Source of the DNA: Paenisporosarcina sp050269735
GTDB lineage: Bacteria; Bacillota; Bacilli; Bacillales_A; Planococcaceae
Reading direction: 5' to 3'
Assembly: GCF_050269735.1 (NCBI RefSeq)
Contig: NZ_JBNNIX010000005.1
Location: forward strand, 62,001-126,000
Length of the DNA stretch: 64,000 bases
Shown: positions 6,955 through 14,854 of the stretch, in pieces
How the letters are laid out: every line of letters starts with the position of its first letter
How positions within the stretch are numbered: the first letter of the stretch is position 1
Translations under genes and position numbers: made by a program
The notes under the pieces: generated by a model
What the model was told of the DNA's origin: nothing
Seen by the model: only the letters and a program-made list of their open reading frames with translations
The model's database searches: none

Positions 6955-8256
6955 TTGAATATTGAATACAAAGAAAAGGTAACGAACAAGCTGTATCGAG
7001 AAGTTATCGCATTTGCCAATGGAACCGGTGGTACGCTGAAAATTGGAATGGAAGACGAAAAGAGCATTATTGGATTGGAAAACCCTTTAGCAGAGGAAAC
7101 GGCACTATATGATCAGTTAAGCAGAATGGTCGAACCTTTGCCGATGGTTGATGTCAATCATGTGCATATTGATAACCATGTCATATTAGAAGTAAACGTT
7201 AAAGCTACAGGCCATGTGTACCGAAAGAGATCCACGTTGTTTGAGGAACTTTATGTTCGATATGGAACCAAGAAACGCTTACTGAAAACAGCAGAAGAAG
7301 TTCAACGTTTTATCAGTTTGCGACAACTAGACGAAACAGAAAATGCATTAACCAATATCACTTTCCGTCGTGAAGACTTTTTAGGGTTTGTCGATTTTGT
7401 AAAAACTTTGAACTGTGTAAAAGGCAGATTTGCACAGGTAGAAGATAATTTAGAAGAAGTATTGGCATCTTACAATGCAATTCGTTGGAATAATGGTGAA
7501 TTTGTTTTAACAAGATTGGGTACTTGGCTGGCGGATTCTTCTCAATCCCGTGGAGTGTTGCTACAATACAGTGGTGATCGATCTACTTCTTTCTGCCAAC
7601 AAGCGAGTGATTTTTCAGGTTCGATACTGACACAATTCAGTCGAATCATGGCAGGGTTGAGAGAGGTTCACTCAACTTATCCAAATATACTGCTTCAGGA
7701 AAGTGTAGTGAATGCTTACGTACATCGGGATTATTCGATGGAAGGTGATGTATCGGTTATTTTATTTGCAAACCGTGTCGAAGTGGCATCACCAGGAACA
7801 TTAGTGGAAGGCTTGTCGATAGACTCCGTAAAAAAAGGAGCCAGAATCGTTCGCAGAAATCCACTGTTGCATGCTTTGTTTGTCGATTTAGGTTTGACAG
7901 AGGGCCGTGGAGACGGAATGCGTCGTATTTTCGATAGTTATAACGATGGAGATGAGAAACCAAAGTTTTCTGTTCAAAAAGATAGTGTAGTCATCCGACT
8001 TCAACGTATTGAACAAAAAGAAATTGTAAACAACCCAACAAAAGTACATCAGGAGCTAACACATGAAGAAGCGATTTTGAATCACTTGTTGGAAAGCAAA
8101 CAAGCGAAAAATATCGATTTCCAACAAATATTAGGTGTTTCTCCGTCTCGAGTGACTCAAATTGTACGCGATATGGTGACAAAGAATTTACTGGTAGCTG
8201 AGGGAGAAAGAAAAGGAAGAATTTATACCTTAGCCATCAACAAACAGGAGGAATAA
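6955..8256 (+). CDS. AlbA_2 (Schlafen-type) domain transcriptional regulator, COG2865-like
   Basis: A 433-residue protein that starts with TTG behind AGGTGG. Domain order: AlbA_2/divergent AAA-4 domain (about 1-120, with EVIAFANGTGGTLKIGMED), a GHKL-type HATPase_c_4 domain (about 215-350, with LLQESVVNAYVHRDYSMEGD, an N/H motif, and GRGDGMRRIF), and a C-terminal winged helix (about 370-430, FQQILGVSPSRVTQIVRDMV). Proteins of this architecture are usually annotated as putative transcriptional regulators or RecG-like ATP-binding proteins; function is poorly known. The N-terminus is shorter than usual: the common first strand/helix (ExxxxEFK) is reduced to NIEYKE. Paired palindromes over its promoter suggest autoregulation. 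Confidence 0.85.
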   Translation: MNIEYKEKVTNKLYREVIAFANGTGGTLKIGMEDEKSIIGLENPLAEETALYDQLSRMVEPLPMVDVNHVHIDNHVILEVNVKATGHVYRKRSTLFEELYVRYGTKKRLLKTAEEVQRFISLRQLDETENALTNITFRREDFLGFVDFVKTLNCVKGRFAQVEDNLEEVLASYNAIRWNNGEFVLTRLGTWLADSSQSRGVLLQYSGDRSTSFCQQASDFSGSILTQFSRIMAGLREVHSTYPNILLQESVVNAYVHRDYSMEGDVSVILFANRVEVASPGTLVEGLSIDSVKKGARIVRRNPLLHALFVDLGLTEGRGDGMRRIFDSYNDGDEKPKFSVQKDSVVIRLQRIEQKEIVNNPTKVHQELTHEEAILNHLLESKQAKNIDFQQILGVSPSRVTQIVRDMVTKNLLVAEGERKGRIYTLAINKQEE

Positions 8257-8260
8257 AGTT

Positions 8261-8647
8261 ATGAAAGGTAAGAAAGCCGTCTTAATGATCGTCGCCATTG
8301 CGCTCGTATCGATAGCAGCTGTCGTCATATCTATTTCTGTGTTTTTCCAAAACAATCAAACGCAAAATGAAAATGCCAGTTGGATTGAAGGCACAGTAGC
8401 TCAAAAAGAGGATGCACGTATTTTGGTCATCAGTGGAAAAGACGAAGCTGAGTTAAAAGATTTAACTGAGGAAGAAATGCTCGAAGGTGCAAGTGAGGCC
8501 ATTTGGTTTTCATTATCCATTGACCAAGCAAAAAAAGTAAGTGAATTCGATACTGTCCGAATCTCGTATAGCCATGTGTCGGAAACCTATCCCGGCCAAG
8601 CGAGTGCTACTAGTGTACTAGTCATTGATGAAGAATCTCAAAAATAA
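8261..8647 (+). CDS. DUF3221-like membrane-anchored hypothetical protein
   Basis: A 128-residue protein with an N-terminal membrane anchor (residues 7-28) and a small extracytoplasmic domain. WIEGTVAQKEDARILVISG, then IWFSLSIDQAKKVSEFDTVRISY and a final strand (TSVLVIDEE) resemble the DUF3221/YobA beta-barrel, an OB-like fold of unknown role. AGGAGG is placed inside the end of the preceding gene, 4 bases before, so it is probably coexpressed with the regulator. Confidence 0.7.
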   Translation: MKGKKAVLMIVAIALVSIAAVVISISVFFQNNQTQNENASWIEGTVAQKEDARILVISGKDEAELKDLTEEEMLEGASEAIWFSLSIDQAKKVSEFDTVRISYSHVSETYPGQASATSVLVIDEESQK

Positions 8648-8680
8648 TGCAGTAGAATTATTTGTAAAGGGGGCACAACA

Positions 8681-9319
8681 ATGAAAATTGACAAGCCGAA
8701 AATTCCTGAGCAACTCGAAATATTAGACATTTCGACTTTAATTGAAGTTGAAGAAGAGAGATTTATTTCCCGGGGAATTGTTTCGTGTTGGAATGTATTG
8801 GAATTACCTGAAAACAAACTCAGTTTTGATCAGATTATTTTCCAGGACGTTTCATTTGAAGGGGTATGCTTCGATCAAGTGGAATTTATTGATTGCAAGT
8901 TTGAGCGATGTGATTTATCTAATGTGGATTTTGGAGATTCAGTGTTTCATCGTGTAGAATTTCATCACTCCAAGCTAGTTGGTGTTCAGTGTACAGAAAG
9001 TCGATTTGGACATACTTTAGTAAATAATTGTGTAGCAAATTACACTGTATTTAGTTTTAGTAAAATGAAGCGAATGAAATTCCAACAAACCGCATTGAAT
9101 AAAGCGGACTTCTTCAATTGTACTTTTGATAAAGTGGTATTCGAGGAATGCCCATTGGACGGTGCTAATTTCACTGATACGAGTTTAGCGGATGTGGATC
9201 TCAGTACGTGTACCTACGAACAAGTAACAGTAAGTGTTGATCAATTATCCGGTTGTACCGTATCAACTGAACAAGCGCTCGGTTTTGCAAAATCATTGGG
9301 ACTAATCGTTAAACAATAA
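8681..9319 (+). CDS. Pentapeptide-repeat protein
   Basis: A 212-residue right-handed beta-helix protein. From about residue 45 to 175 it is built from A(D/N)LXX-type five-residue units with F or L at every fifth position (FEGVCFDQVEFIDCKFERCD, CDLSNVDFGDSVFHRVEFHH, ADFFNCTFDKVVFEEC). The C-terminus changes to a short helix (STEQALGFAKSLGLIVKQ). Length and architecture are similar to Qnr/MfpA-like proteins that mimic DNA and bind gyrase, but the sequence alone does not show such a function. AAGGGGG precedes the ATG; it is the last gene before a terminator shared with pit. Confidence 0.85.
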   Translation: MKIDKPKIPEQLEILDISTLIEVEEERFISRGIVSCWNVLELPENKLSFDQIIFQDVSFEGVCFDQVEFIDCKFERCDLSNVDFGDSVFHRVEFHHSKLVGVQCTESRFGHTLVNNCVANYTVFSFSKMKRMKFQQTALNKADFFNCTFDKVVFEECPLDGANFTDTSLADVDLSTCTYEQVTVSVDQLSGCTVSTEQALGFAKSLGLIVKQ

Positions 9320-9356
9320 AAGCTGTCCGCTCGTAACTTGAGCGGACAGCTTTTTA
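9318..9356. terminator. Bidirectional terminator between pentapeptide gene and pit
   Basis: AAAGCTGTCCGCTC and GAGCGGACAGCTTT form a long perfect stem with loop GTAACTT and T-tracts on both sides, between two convergent genes. Confidence 0.88.
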
Positions 9357-9359
9357 AAA

Positions 9360-10358
9360 TTAAAAGAATAAATTTAGGAATTGGTAGAAAATACCGGCAA
9401 GTATTGCACAAATTGGAAGTGTGATAACCCAAGTTAATACAATTTTACGTGCAACGCCCCATTTAACGCCTTTTACACGTTGAGCAGAACCAACACCCAT
9501 TATTGCAGAAGAAATAACGTGAGTCGTTGATACTGGCAAATGAATTGTCGTCGCCCCGAAAATAATTAATGCAGATGATAAATCAGCTGCCGCCCCGTTA
9601 ACCGGGCGGATCTTCATGATTTTTCCACCAACCGTTTTGATAATTTTGTATCCACCGATAGATGTTCCAAGACCCATTGCAATGGCTGCAGAAACACGTA
9701 CCCATGTTTGGATCTCGTCTGTTGATTGTAACTCAGCAGCGATTAAAGCCATCGTTATGATACCCATTGCTTTTTGTGCATCATTTGTACCGTGAGTAAA
9801 TGATTGCAATGCCGCTGTTCCGATTTGGAAAAAGCGGAAGCCTTTGTTTGTTTTGTAGAGAGTGTTTTTCTTGAATAATATTTTAAACAATGACATCATT
9901 AAAAATCCGACAGCAAGAGCTAAGAATGGTGAAATTAATAGTGCTTGCAAAATTTTCAAAAATCCATCGTAATTTAATATGCCTAGACCAGCCGCCGAAA
10001 CAGCAGCACCAGCAATCGAACCAATTAATGCATGCGATGAACTAGAAGGAATACCGAAATACCAAGTGATTAAGTTCCAGGCAATTGCGGACAATAGTGC
10101 AGCAAGAATAACAAGTGAGCCGTTTTCAAGCATGAACGGATCTACGATATCTTTCGAGATTGTCTTAGCGACACCTGTGAAAGTTAATGCGCCGATGAAG
10201 TTCATGACAGCAGCTAACATTACCGCAACACGTGGGGATAGTGCCCGCGTTGAGACCGAAGTCGCAATCGCGTTTGCTGTGTCGTGAAAACCGTTAATAA
10301 AGTCGAACGCTAGGGCAAAAATGACAACCAGTATTGTTAATATAAGTACTACATCCAT
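9360..10358 (-). CDS. pit: Inorganic phosphate transporter, PiT family
   Basis: A 332-residue integral membrane protein with about ten hydrophobic segments. The two PiT signatures are present: GFHDTANAIATSVSTRAL near residue 24 (first half) and FTHGTNDAQKAMGIITMAL near residue 190 (second half), reflecting the internal duplication of the family. It should import phosphate as a metal-phosphate complex in symport with protons. AGGAGCG lies before the ATG. It forms an operon with the upstream DUF47 gene (14 bases apart), the standard arrangement of Pit with its PhoU-like accessory protein. Confidence 0.93.
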   Translation of the reverse strand: MDVVLILTILVVIFALAFDFINGFHDTANAIATSVSTRALSPRVAVMLAAVMNFIGALTFTGVAKTISKDIVDPFMLENGSLVILAALLSAIAWNLITWYFGIPSSSSHALIGSIAGAAVSAAGLGILNYDGFLKILQALLISPFLALAVGFLMMSLFKILFKKNTLYKTNKGFRFFQIGTAALQSFTHGTNDAQKAMGIITMALIAAELQSTDEIQTWVRVSAAIAMGLGTSIGGYKIIKTVGGKIMKIRPVNGAAADLSSALIIFGATTIHLPVSTTHVISSAIMGVGSAQRVKGVKWGVARKIVLTWVITLPICAILAGIFYQFLNLFF

Positions 10359-10372
10359 GTTTGATTACGCTC

Positions 10373-10993
10373 CTATGCATTACGCATAATGATTGTCTCA
10401 ATTGTGTTTGCCACATTTTGAGAATAATCTGCGATGTCTTCAAGCTGTTCGTAAATATCCTTGAATTGAATAATACGAATTGGATCTTTTTCATTAATGA
10501 AAAGTTGTTTTATAGATGTACGTAATACTTCATCACATTTGCGTTCGTAATCTTTAATTAAAATTGCATGTTCACGCATTTGAAGAAGTTTTTTATTTGC
10601 TAATAATTCCATTGCTTTCACGATCTCATCCGTACTTTTTACAATGTAATGAAGGAAAGTACGCATTGAATCGTCAATGTCAATTAAAGAATACATCTCT
10701 AAGTAAGCTGCAAATGCTTCTACGCCATCTAAAATGTCATCCATTTTATTGGCTAAATAAAGAATATCTTCACGCTCAATAGGTGTCATGAATGATTTAT
10801 TTAACTTTAAAATCAAATCATGTATTAATTTATCGCCTTCAGTTTCATAGTTTTTTAATTTGATGCTAAGTTCTTTCAAATCTGAAACACTGACAATTTT
10901 AAAATCATCCGCGTAATGTGTAGCTTCTCTCACTGTTTCTGCAATTCCAAGTAAAGCAGTGAAGAATGGGTCTTGTTTTTTTGAACTAAACAT
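10373..10993 (-). CDS. DUF47 (PhoU-like) phosphate transport accessory protein
   Basis: A 206-residue all-helical protein of the DUF47/PhoU-like family, with the opening FSSKKQDPFFTALLGIAETV, then conserved ETEGDKLIHDLILKLNKSFM and DREDILYLANKMDDILD-type metal-binding helices (here TPIEREDILYLANKMDDIL), and KCDEVLRTSIKQLF. It sits directly before pit in the same operon and is presumed to modulate Pit activity. CCAGGAGG is 7 bases before the ATG. An 18-bp perfect palindrome lies in its leader. Confidence 0.9.
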   Translation of the reverse strand: MFSSKKQDPFFTALLGIAETVREATHYADDFKIVSVSDLKELSIKLKNYETEGDKLIHDLILKLNKSFMTPIEREDILYLANKMDDILDGVEAFAAYLEMYSLIDIDDSMRTFLHYIVKSTDEIVKAMELLANKKLLQMREHAILIKDYERKCDEVLRTSIKQLFINEKDPIRIIQFKDIYEQLEDIADYSQNVANTIETIIMRNA

Positions 10994-11021
10994 AGAAAGC
11001 CTCCTGGACTTTAAATAGGAT

Positions 11022-11039
11022 AGGTTATCTGAATAACCT
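11022..11039. promoter_or_regulatory. Palindrome in the DUF47-pit leader
   Basis: AGGTTAT-CTGA-ATAACCT, a perfect 7-bp inverted repeat 28 bases before the DUF47 start codon and near a TATGAT-like -10. It could be an operator or a small mRNA hairpin. No T-tract follows on the minus strand, so it is not a terminator. Confidence 0.4.
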
Positions 11040-11259
11040 CACACATCATATCAAAATCTTCAATAAATCTAAACACTTTTTACTCAACTTTGAGAATCTT
11101 TACAATGCCGTAATATAAAGAAGTCTAGAAGAAACTAGTTTTAATACAATAGAATCTTAATTTTTAGTAAGTGTCCAGAATTATTAGTATTGCAAGTTAA
11201 TTAAACAAAAGTTATTATTATCTACAATAAACAAAACAATTAAAGGAAGTGTTTATGAA

Positions 11260-12339
11260 ATGAATTTGATAGATGCGAATATAAATGAAATGAAAAATGG
11301 GTTTATTGAATCTGAAAACTCATTTATGTGTCTAATGTGTAACAAAAGTATCGAAAAAGGTCTTATTTACCCGGTAGGAGAAAATTTTTATGAAGCTTTG
11401 AAATTTATGCAATTACATATTAAACAAGAGCATGAGTCAGTATTTGCTTACTTAATGGAACAAGATAAAGAAATTACAGGTTTATCCGATCAACAGAAGG
11501 CAGTGCTTCACCTCTTATTTGAAGGGAAATCAGACCGTGAAATACAAGATACGCTGAAAATAGGAAGTGCATCCACAGTAAGGAATCACCGTTTTTCTTT
11601 AAAAAAGAAAGAACGGCAAGCGAAAGTGTATTTAACCTTGATGAGTCTGATGGAAGAGGGGTATAAGCTAAGCGCACAAAGTAAAGAAGATACAATATTA
11701 ACTGAGGAACCTTTCCATATAACAGAACGAGAATATAGGGAAGTATTGAAGAAGAACTGGTCCAATGGAAAACTTCGTACATTCAACTTACAGGAAAAGC
11801 ATCGCTTCATCGTTCTGTGTGAAATAGTGAAGAAGTTTCAACCTGGTAAAATTTATACCGAAAGAGAAGTAAATGCACTTATTAAAGAAGTGTTTGATGA
11901 TCATACATTTGTTAGAAGATATTTAGTTATGTATCACTTTTTAGAGAGAAAAACAGATGGATCATCTTATTGGGTTAAAGAAAAAGAAGGATTGGATGCT
12001 GACCGGAAGAAAGAATTAAAGCAACAAGTTAAGGAAGAAAAGACGATTGCCGGTGTATATTGTGTAACGAACAAAGAAAATGGAAAAATGTATATTGCTT
12101 CAACACTTAACTTAAAAAGACAAAATGGATTAAAATTCGAACTGAATGGCGGCACGTTAATGAATAAAGACTTGCAGAGGGATTGGGAGTTATTCGGTGA
12201 AGATGCATTTCAGTTTGAAGTGTTGGAGTCCATTGAAACGGAAGGGAAATCTGCTCGACAGTTAAAAGAAGAATTAGCAGAAGCTAAAGAAAACTGGTGT
12301 GTTGAGAAGCAGCCTTACGGTGAACGTGGATATAATTGA
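11260..12339 (+). CDS. DUF2087 regulator fused to a GIY-YIG-like domain
   Basis: A 359-residue multidomain protein. Residues 22-60 carry a CxxC...HxxxxH pattern (CLMCNKS...HIKQEH) like a zinc finger. Residues about 75-115 are a LuxR-type HTH (LSDQQKAVLHLLFEGKSDRE, then STVRNHRFSLKKK). Residues about 165-245 match DUF2087 (KLRTFNLQEKHRFIVLCEI...YTEREVNALIKEVFDDHTFV...RRYLVMYHFLERK). Residues about 265-350 are GIY-YIG-like: GVYCVTNKENGKMYIASTLN with LKR following, a GVY/MYI version of the motif. The degenerate YIG (YIA) makes nuclease activity uncertain. AAGGAAGTG lies before the ATG. It stands alone before a terminator; role unknown, probably DNA-binding. Confidence 0.8.
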   Translation: MNLIDANINEMKNGFIESENSFMCLMCNKSIEKGLIYPVGENFYEALKFMQLHIKQEHESVFAYLMEQDKEITGLSDQQKAVLHLLFEGKSDREIQDTLKIGSASTVRNHRFSLKKKERQAKVYLTLMSLMEEGYKLSAQSKEDTILTEEPFHITEREYREVLKKNWSNGKLRTFNLQEKHRFIVLCEIVKKFQPGKIYTEREVNALIKEVFDDHTFVRRYLVMYHFLERKTDGSSYWVKEKEGLDADRKKELKQQVKEEKTIAGVYCVTNKENGKMYIASTLNLKRQNGLKFELNGGTLMNKDLQRDWELFGEDAFQFEVLESIETEGKSARQLKEELAEAKENWCVEKQPYGERGYN

Positions 12340-12343
12340 AAGT

Positions 12344-12391
12344 AGCACATGCGCGGACTCTAGATTGAGTTGCACATGTGCTTTTATTTTT
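12344..12391 (+). terminator. Terminator after the DUF2087/GIY-YIG gene
   Basis: AGCACATG and CATGTGCT pair across a 23-nt imperfect loop, followed by TTTATTTTTG. The rest of the gap to 12555 shows nothing I can name. Confidence 0.7.
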
Positions 12392-12555
12392 GTCTTCAAG
12401 TGAGGCTCAATCCGTTTCACACTAGAGAAATCATCAACTTACACAAGAGACTTCTTGTTGCTGGTGAACAAACCCCGAGCTCGATCCACCATTTAATAAA
12501 ATAACGGTCACTATATCCATTCAAATCTATCGACAAAATAAATTATTTGGAAAAA

Positions 12556-12583
12556 TGAAACTTTTCTTATTTTACTCCGTAAG
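12556..12583 (+). promoter_or_regulatory. Sigma-W-type ECF promoter of yuaF-floT
   Basis: TGAAAC (12556-12561), a 16-base spacer, then CGTAAG (12578-12583): a full match to the sigma-W consensus TGAAAC-N16-CGTA. The B. subtilis yuaF-floT operon is known to be sigma-W dependent, which supports the call. Confidence 0.85.
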
Positions 12584-12623
12584 TATAGTATCACTAAAGA
12601 ATTCATTAAATGGGAGTGATTGG

Positions 12624-13148
12624 ATGTCCTTTGAACAAATCTATATGTATGTACTCCTCATTGCTGGGGCAGCAACTATTCTGTATGTGTTTTTTGGAGA
12701 TGTTGCTGAAGGGATTGGGGAAGGTATTCCTTTTTTAAATCCGACTGTTTTAATGGCATTCATCACTTTTGTTTCAGCCACTGGATATGTACTTGAAGTC
12801 TCCACCATTTGGGGTAGCTGGATTGTATTGTTTACAAGTCTGGTTGCGGGCGTGGTTTTGGATAACTTACTGTACATTTTTATTTTACTGCCCATGTCAT
12901 CCGCCGAAGTGTCAATGGCTTATACGGATGAATCGTTAGCCGGTTTAGTTGGCAAAGTCATTACACCTATACCAACTGACGGTTACGGTGAGATTGTCAT
13001 CGAAACAGTAGGCGGGCTTATAAATAAGCGAGCGGTAGGATATGACAATGAAGAAATTGACTATGGAAAAGAAGTGTTAGTTATTGAAGTAGAGGAAGGA
13101 ACGTTTCTTGTTAGAGAATACGAACCTTTCGTTTTTAATAAAAAGTAG
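12624..13148 (+). CDS. yuaF: NfeD-like membrane protein YuaF
   Basis: A 174-residue protein, the same length as B. subtilis YuaF as I recall it. Three to four hydrophobic segments (residues about 8-28, 45-62, 70-100) are followed by a C-terminal NfeD-type OB-fold (GLVGKVITPIPTDGYGEIVIETVGG...VLVIEVEEGTFLVREYEPF). NfeD proteins pair with flotillin/stomatin proteins; here the gene directly precedes floT. The start at 12624 has GGGAGTG upstream; the open frame reaching back to 12555 would start inside the sigma-W -35 element and is rejected. Likely role: assembly of membrane microdomains and adjustment of membrane fluidity under envelope stress. Confidence 0.92.
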   Translation: MSFEQIYMYVLLIAGAATILYVFFGDVAEGIGEGIPFLNPTVLMAFITFVSATGYVLEVSTIWGSWIVLFTSLVAGVVLDNLLYIFILLPMSSAEVSMAYTDESLAGLVGKVITPIPTDGYGEIVIETVGGLINKRAVGYDNEEIDYGKEVLVIEVEEGTFLVREYEPFVFNKK

Positions 13149-13163
13149 ATGGGGGAAATGAAC

Positions 13164-14705
13164 ATGGATATGAATATGTTGGTTGTAGTGGGGATAGTGG
13201 CGTTTGTATTGGTAGCCATTATTGGTGTGTACGTAACGAAATACAAGACAGTTGGTCCAGACGAAGCATTGATTGTTACAGGAAGTTATTTAGGGTCAAA
13301 AACAGTGCATACAGACGAATCAGGAAATAAAATCAAAATCATTCGTGGCGGCGGTACATTTGTATTCCCTGTGTTCCAGCAGGCGCAACCACTTAGCTTG
13401 CTTTCAAGCAAACTGGAAGTTACGACTCCGGAAGTATATACAGAGCAAGGGGTTCCGGTAATGGCGGATGGAACGGCAATTATTAAAATTGGCGGTTCAA
13501 TTTCTGAAATCGCAACGGCCGCAGAGCAATTTTTAGGGAAATCAAAAGAAGATCGTGAAAATGAAGCTAAAGAAGTACTAGAAGGTCACTTGCGTTCCAT
13601 TTTAGGATCGATGACGGTGGAGGAAATCTACAAAAACCGTGATAAATTCTCACAGGAAGTACAACGTGTCGCTTCTCAAGATTTGGCAAAAATGGGTCTG
13701 ATTATCGTTTCGTTCACAATTAAGGATGTAAGGGACAAAAATGGCTACTTGGATTCTCTAGGTAAACCACGTATTGCTCAAGTCAAACGTGATGCAGATA
13801 TTGCAACAGCAGAAGCAGACAAAGAAACACGTATCAAGCGCGCGGAAGCAGCAAAAGAAGCGCAGAAGTCCGAAATTGAAAGAGCGACTGAGATTGCATT
13901 GGCAGAAAAAGAGAATTTATTGAAAGTGGCAGAGTATCGTCGCGAACAAGATGTTGCCAAAGCCCGTGCTGACCAAGCATACGAACTCCAGACGGCAGTC
14001 TCGAAACAAGAAGTAATGGAGCAGGAAATGCAAATTCGCATCATCGAACGTCAAAAGCAAATCGAGCTTGAAGAAAAAGAAATTCTACGTCGCGAGAAAC
14101 AATACGATTCTGAGGTTAAAAAGAAAGCCGATGCAGATCGTTATGCAATCGAGCAAAATGCTGCAGCTGCAAAATCCCGTGAAATGGCTGAAGCTGATGC
14201 TGAGAAATATCGTATTGAGGCAAGAGCGAAAGCGGATTCTGAAAAAGTCCGACTTGATGGATTGGCGAAAGCTGACTCAGAACGTGCACAAGGTGAAACA
14301 GAAGCGGATATTATTCGCTTGAAAGGTCTTGCAGAAGCGGAAGCAAAACGAAAAATTGCGGAAGCCTTTGAGCATTATGGTCAAGCTGCTGTACTGGATA
14401 TGATTGTACGCATGATGCCGGAATATGCGAAACAAATCGCAAGTCCATTGGCAAATATCGACAAGATAACAGTAGTAGATACTGGCGGTGGCGAAGGTGG
14501 CGGTGCCAATAAAGTCACTTCGTATGCGACGAATTTAATGTCGACTCTACAGGAAACGTTGAAAGCTTCTTCAGGTATTGATGTGAAAGAAATGCTTGAA
14601 AACTATTCAGGAAAAGGCACATTGCGTCCAAGTTTAGACAGAATCTCTTATGAAATGCAAGACAAGAAAAAGCAAGAAAAAGTGGAAGATCACGTATCCA
14701 TCTAA
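13164..14705 (+). CDS. floT: Flotillin FloT
   Basis: A 513-residue flotillin. One N-terminal membrane hairpin or span (about residues 4-24) leads into the PHB/SPFH domain (about 35-200, with IVTGSYLG, RGGGTFVFPVFQQ, EQGVPVMADGTAIIK, ILGSMTVEEIYKNRD). A long coiled coil rich in Ala-Glu-Ala repeats (about 205-400) and a C-terminal region with DKITVVDTGGG and GIDVKEMLENYSGKG follow, all as in B. subtilis YuaG/FloT. The start at 13164 is preferred because GGGGGA lies 7 bases upstream; ATGs at 13149 and 13158 are in the same frame. It scaffolds functional membrane microdomains with YuaF. A terminator follows; no yuaI equivalent is present. Confidence 0.95.
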   Translation: MDMNMLVVVGIVAFVLVAIIGVYVTKYKTVGPDEALIVTGSYLGSKTVHTDESGNKIKIIRGGGTFVFPVFQQAQPLSLLSSKLEVTTPEVYTEQGVPVMADGTAIIKIGGSISEIATAAEQFLGKSKEDRENEAKEVLEGHLRSILGSMTVEEIYKNRDKFSQEVQRVASQDLAKMGLIIVSFTIKDVRDKNGYLDSLGKPRIAQVKRDADIATAEADKETRIKRAEAAKEAQKSEIERATEIALAEKENLLKVAEYRREQDVAKARADQAYELQTAVSKQEVMEQEMQIRIIERQKQIELEEKEILRREKQYDSEVKKKADADRYAIEQNAAAAKSREMAEADAEKYRIEARAKADSEKVRLDGLAKADSERAQGETEADIIRLKGLAEAEAKRKIAEAFEHYGQAAVLDMIVRMMPEYAKQIASPLANIDKITVVDTGGGEGGGANKVTSYATNLMSTLQETLKASSGIDVKEMLENYSGKGTLRPSLDRISYEMQDKKKQEKVEDHVSI

Positions 14706-14709
14706 TTTT

Positions 14710-14737
14710 AAGCTCTCCGATAAGCGGAGAGCTTTTT
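14710..14737 (+). terminator. Terminator after floT
   Basis: AAGCTCTCCG-ATAAG-CGGAGAGCTT plus T-tract. Confidence 0.9.
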
Positions 14738-14854
14738 GGTGTTTTAAGGTAATAATTAGATAATTTGGACGATTTGTAATGACAAATAGAGGATGAAATT
14801 GTAAAGTTAATATAAGTAGATTTATGAATAAACATGTACGGTGTGGAGGTACCT

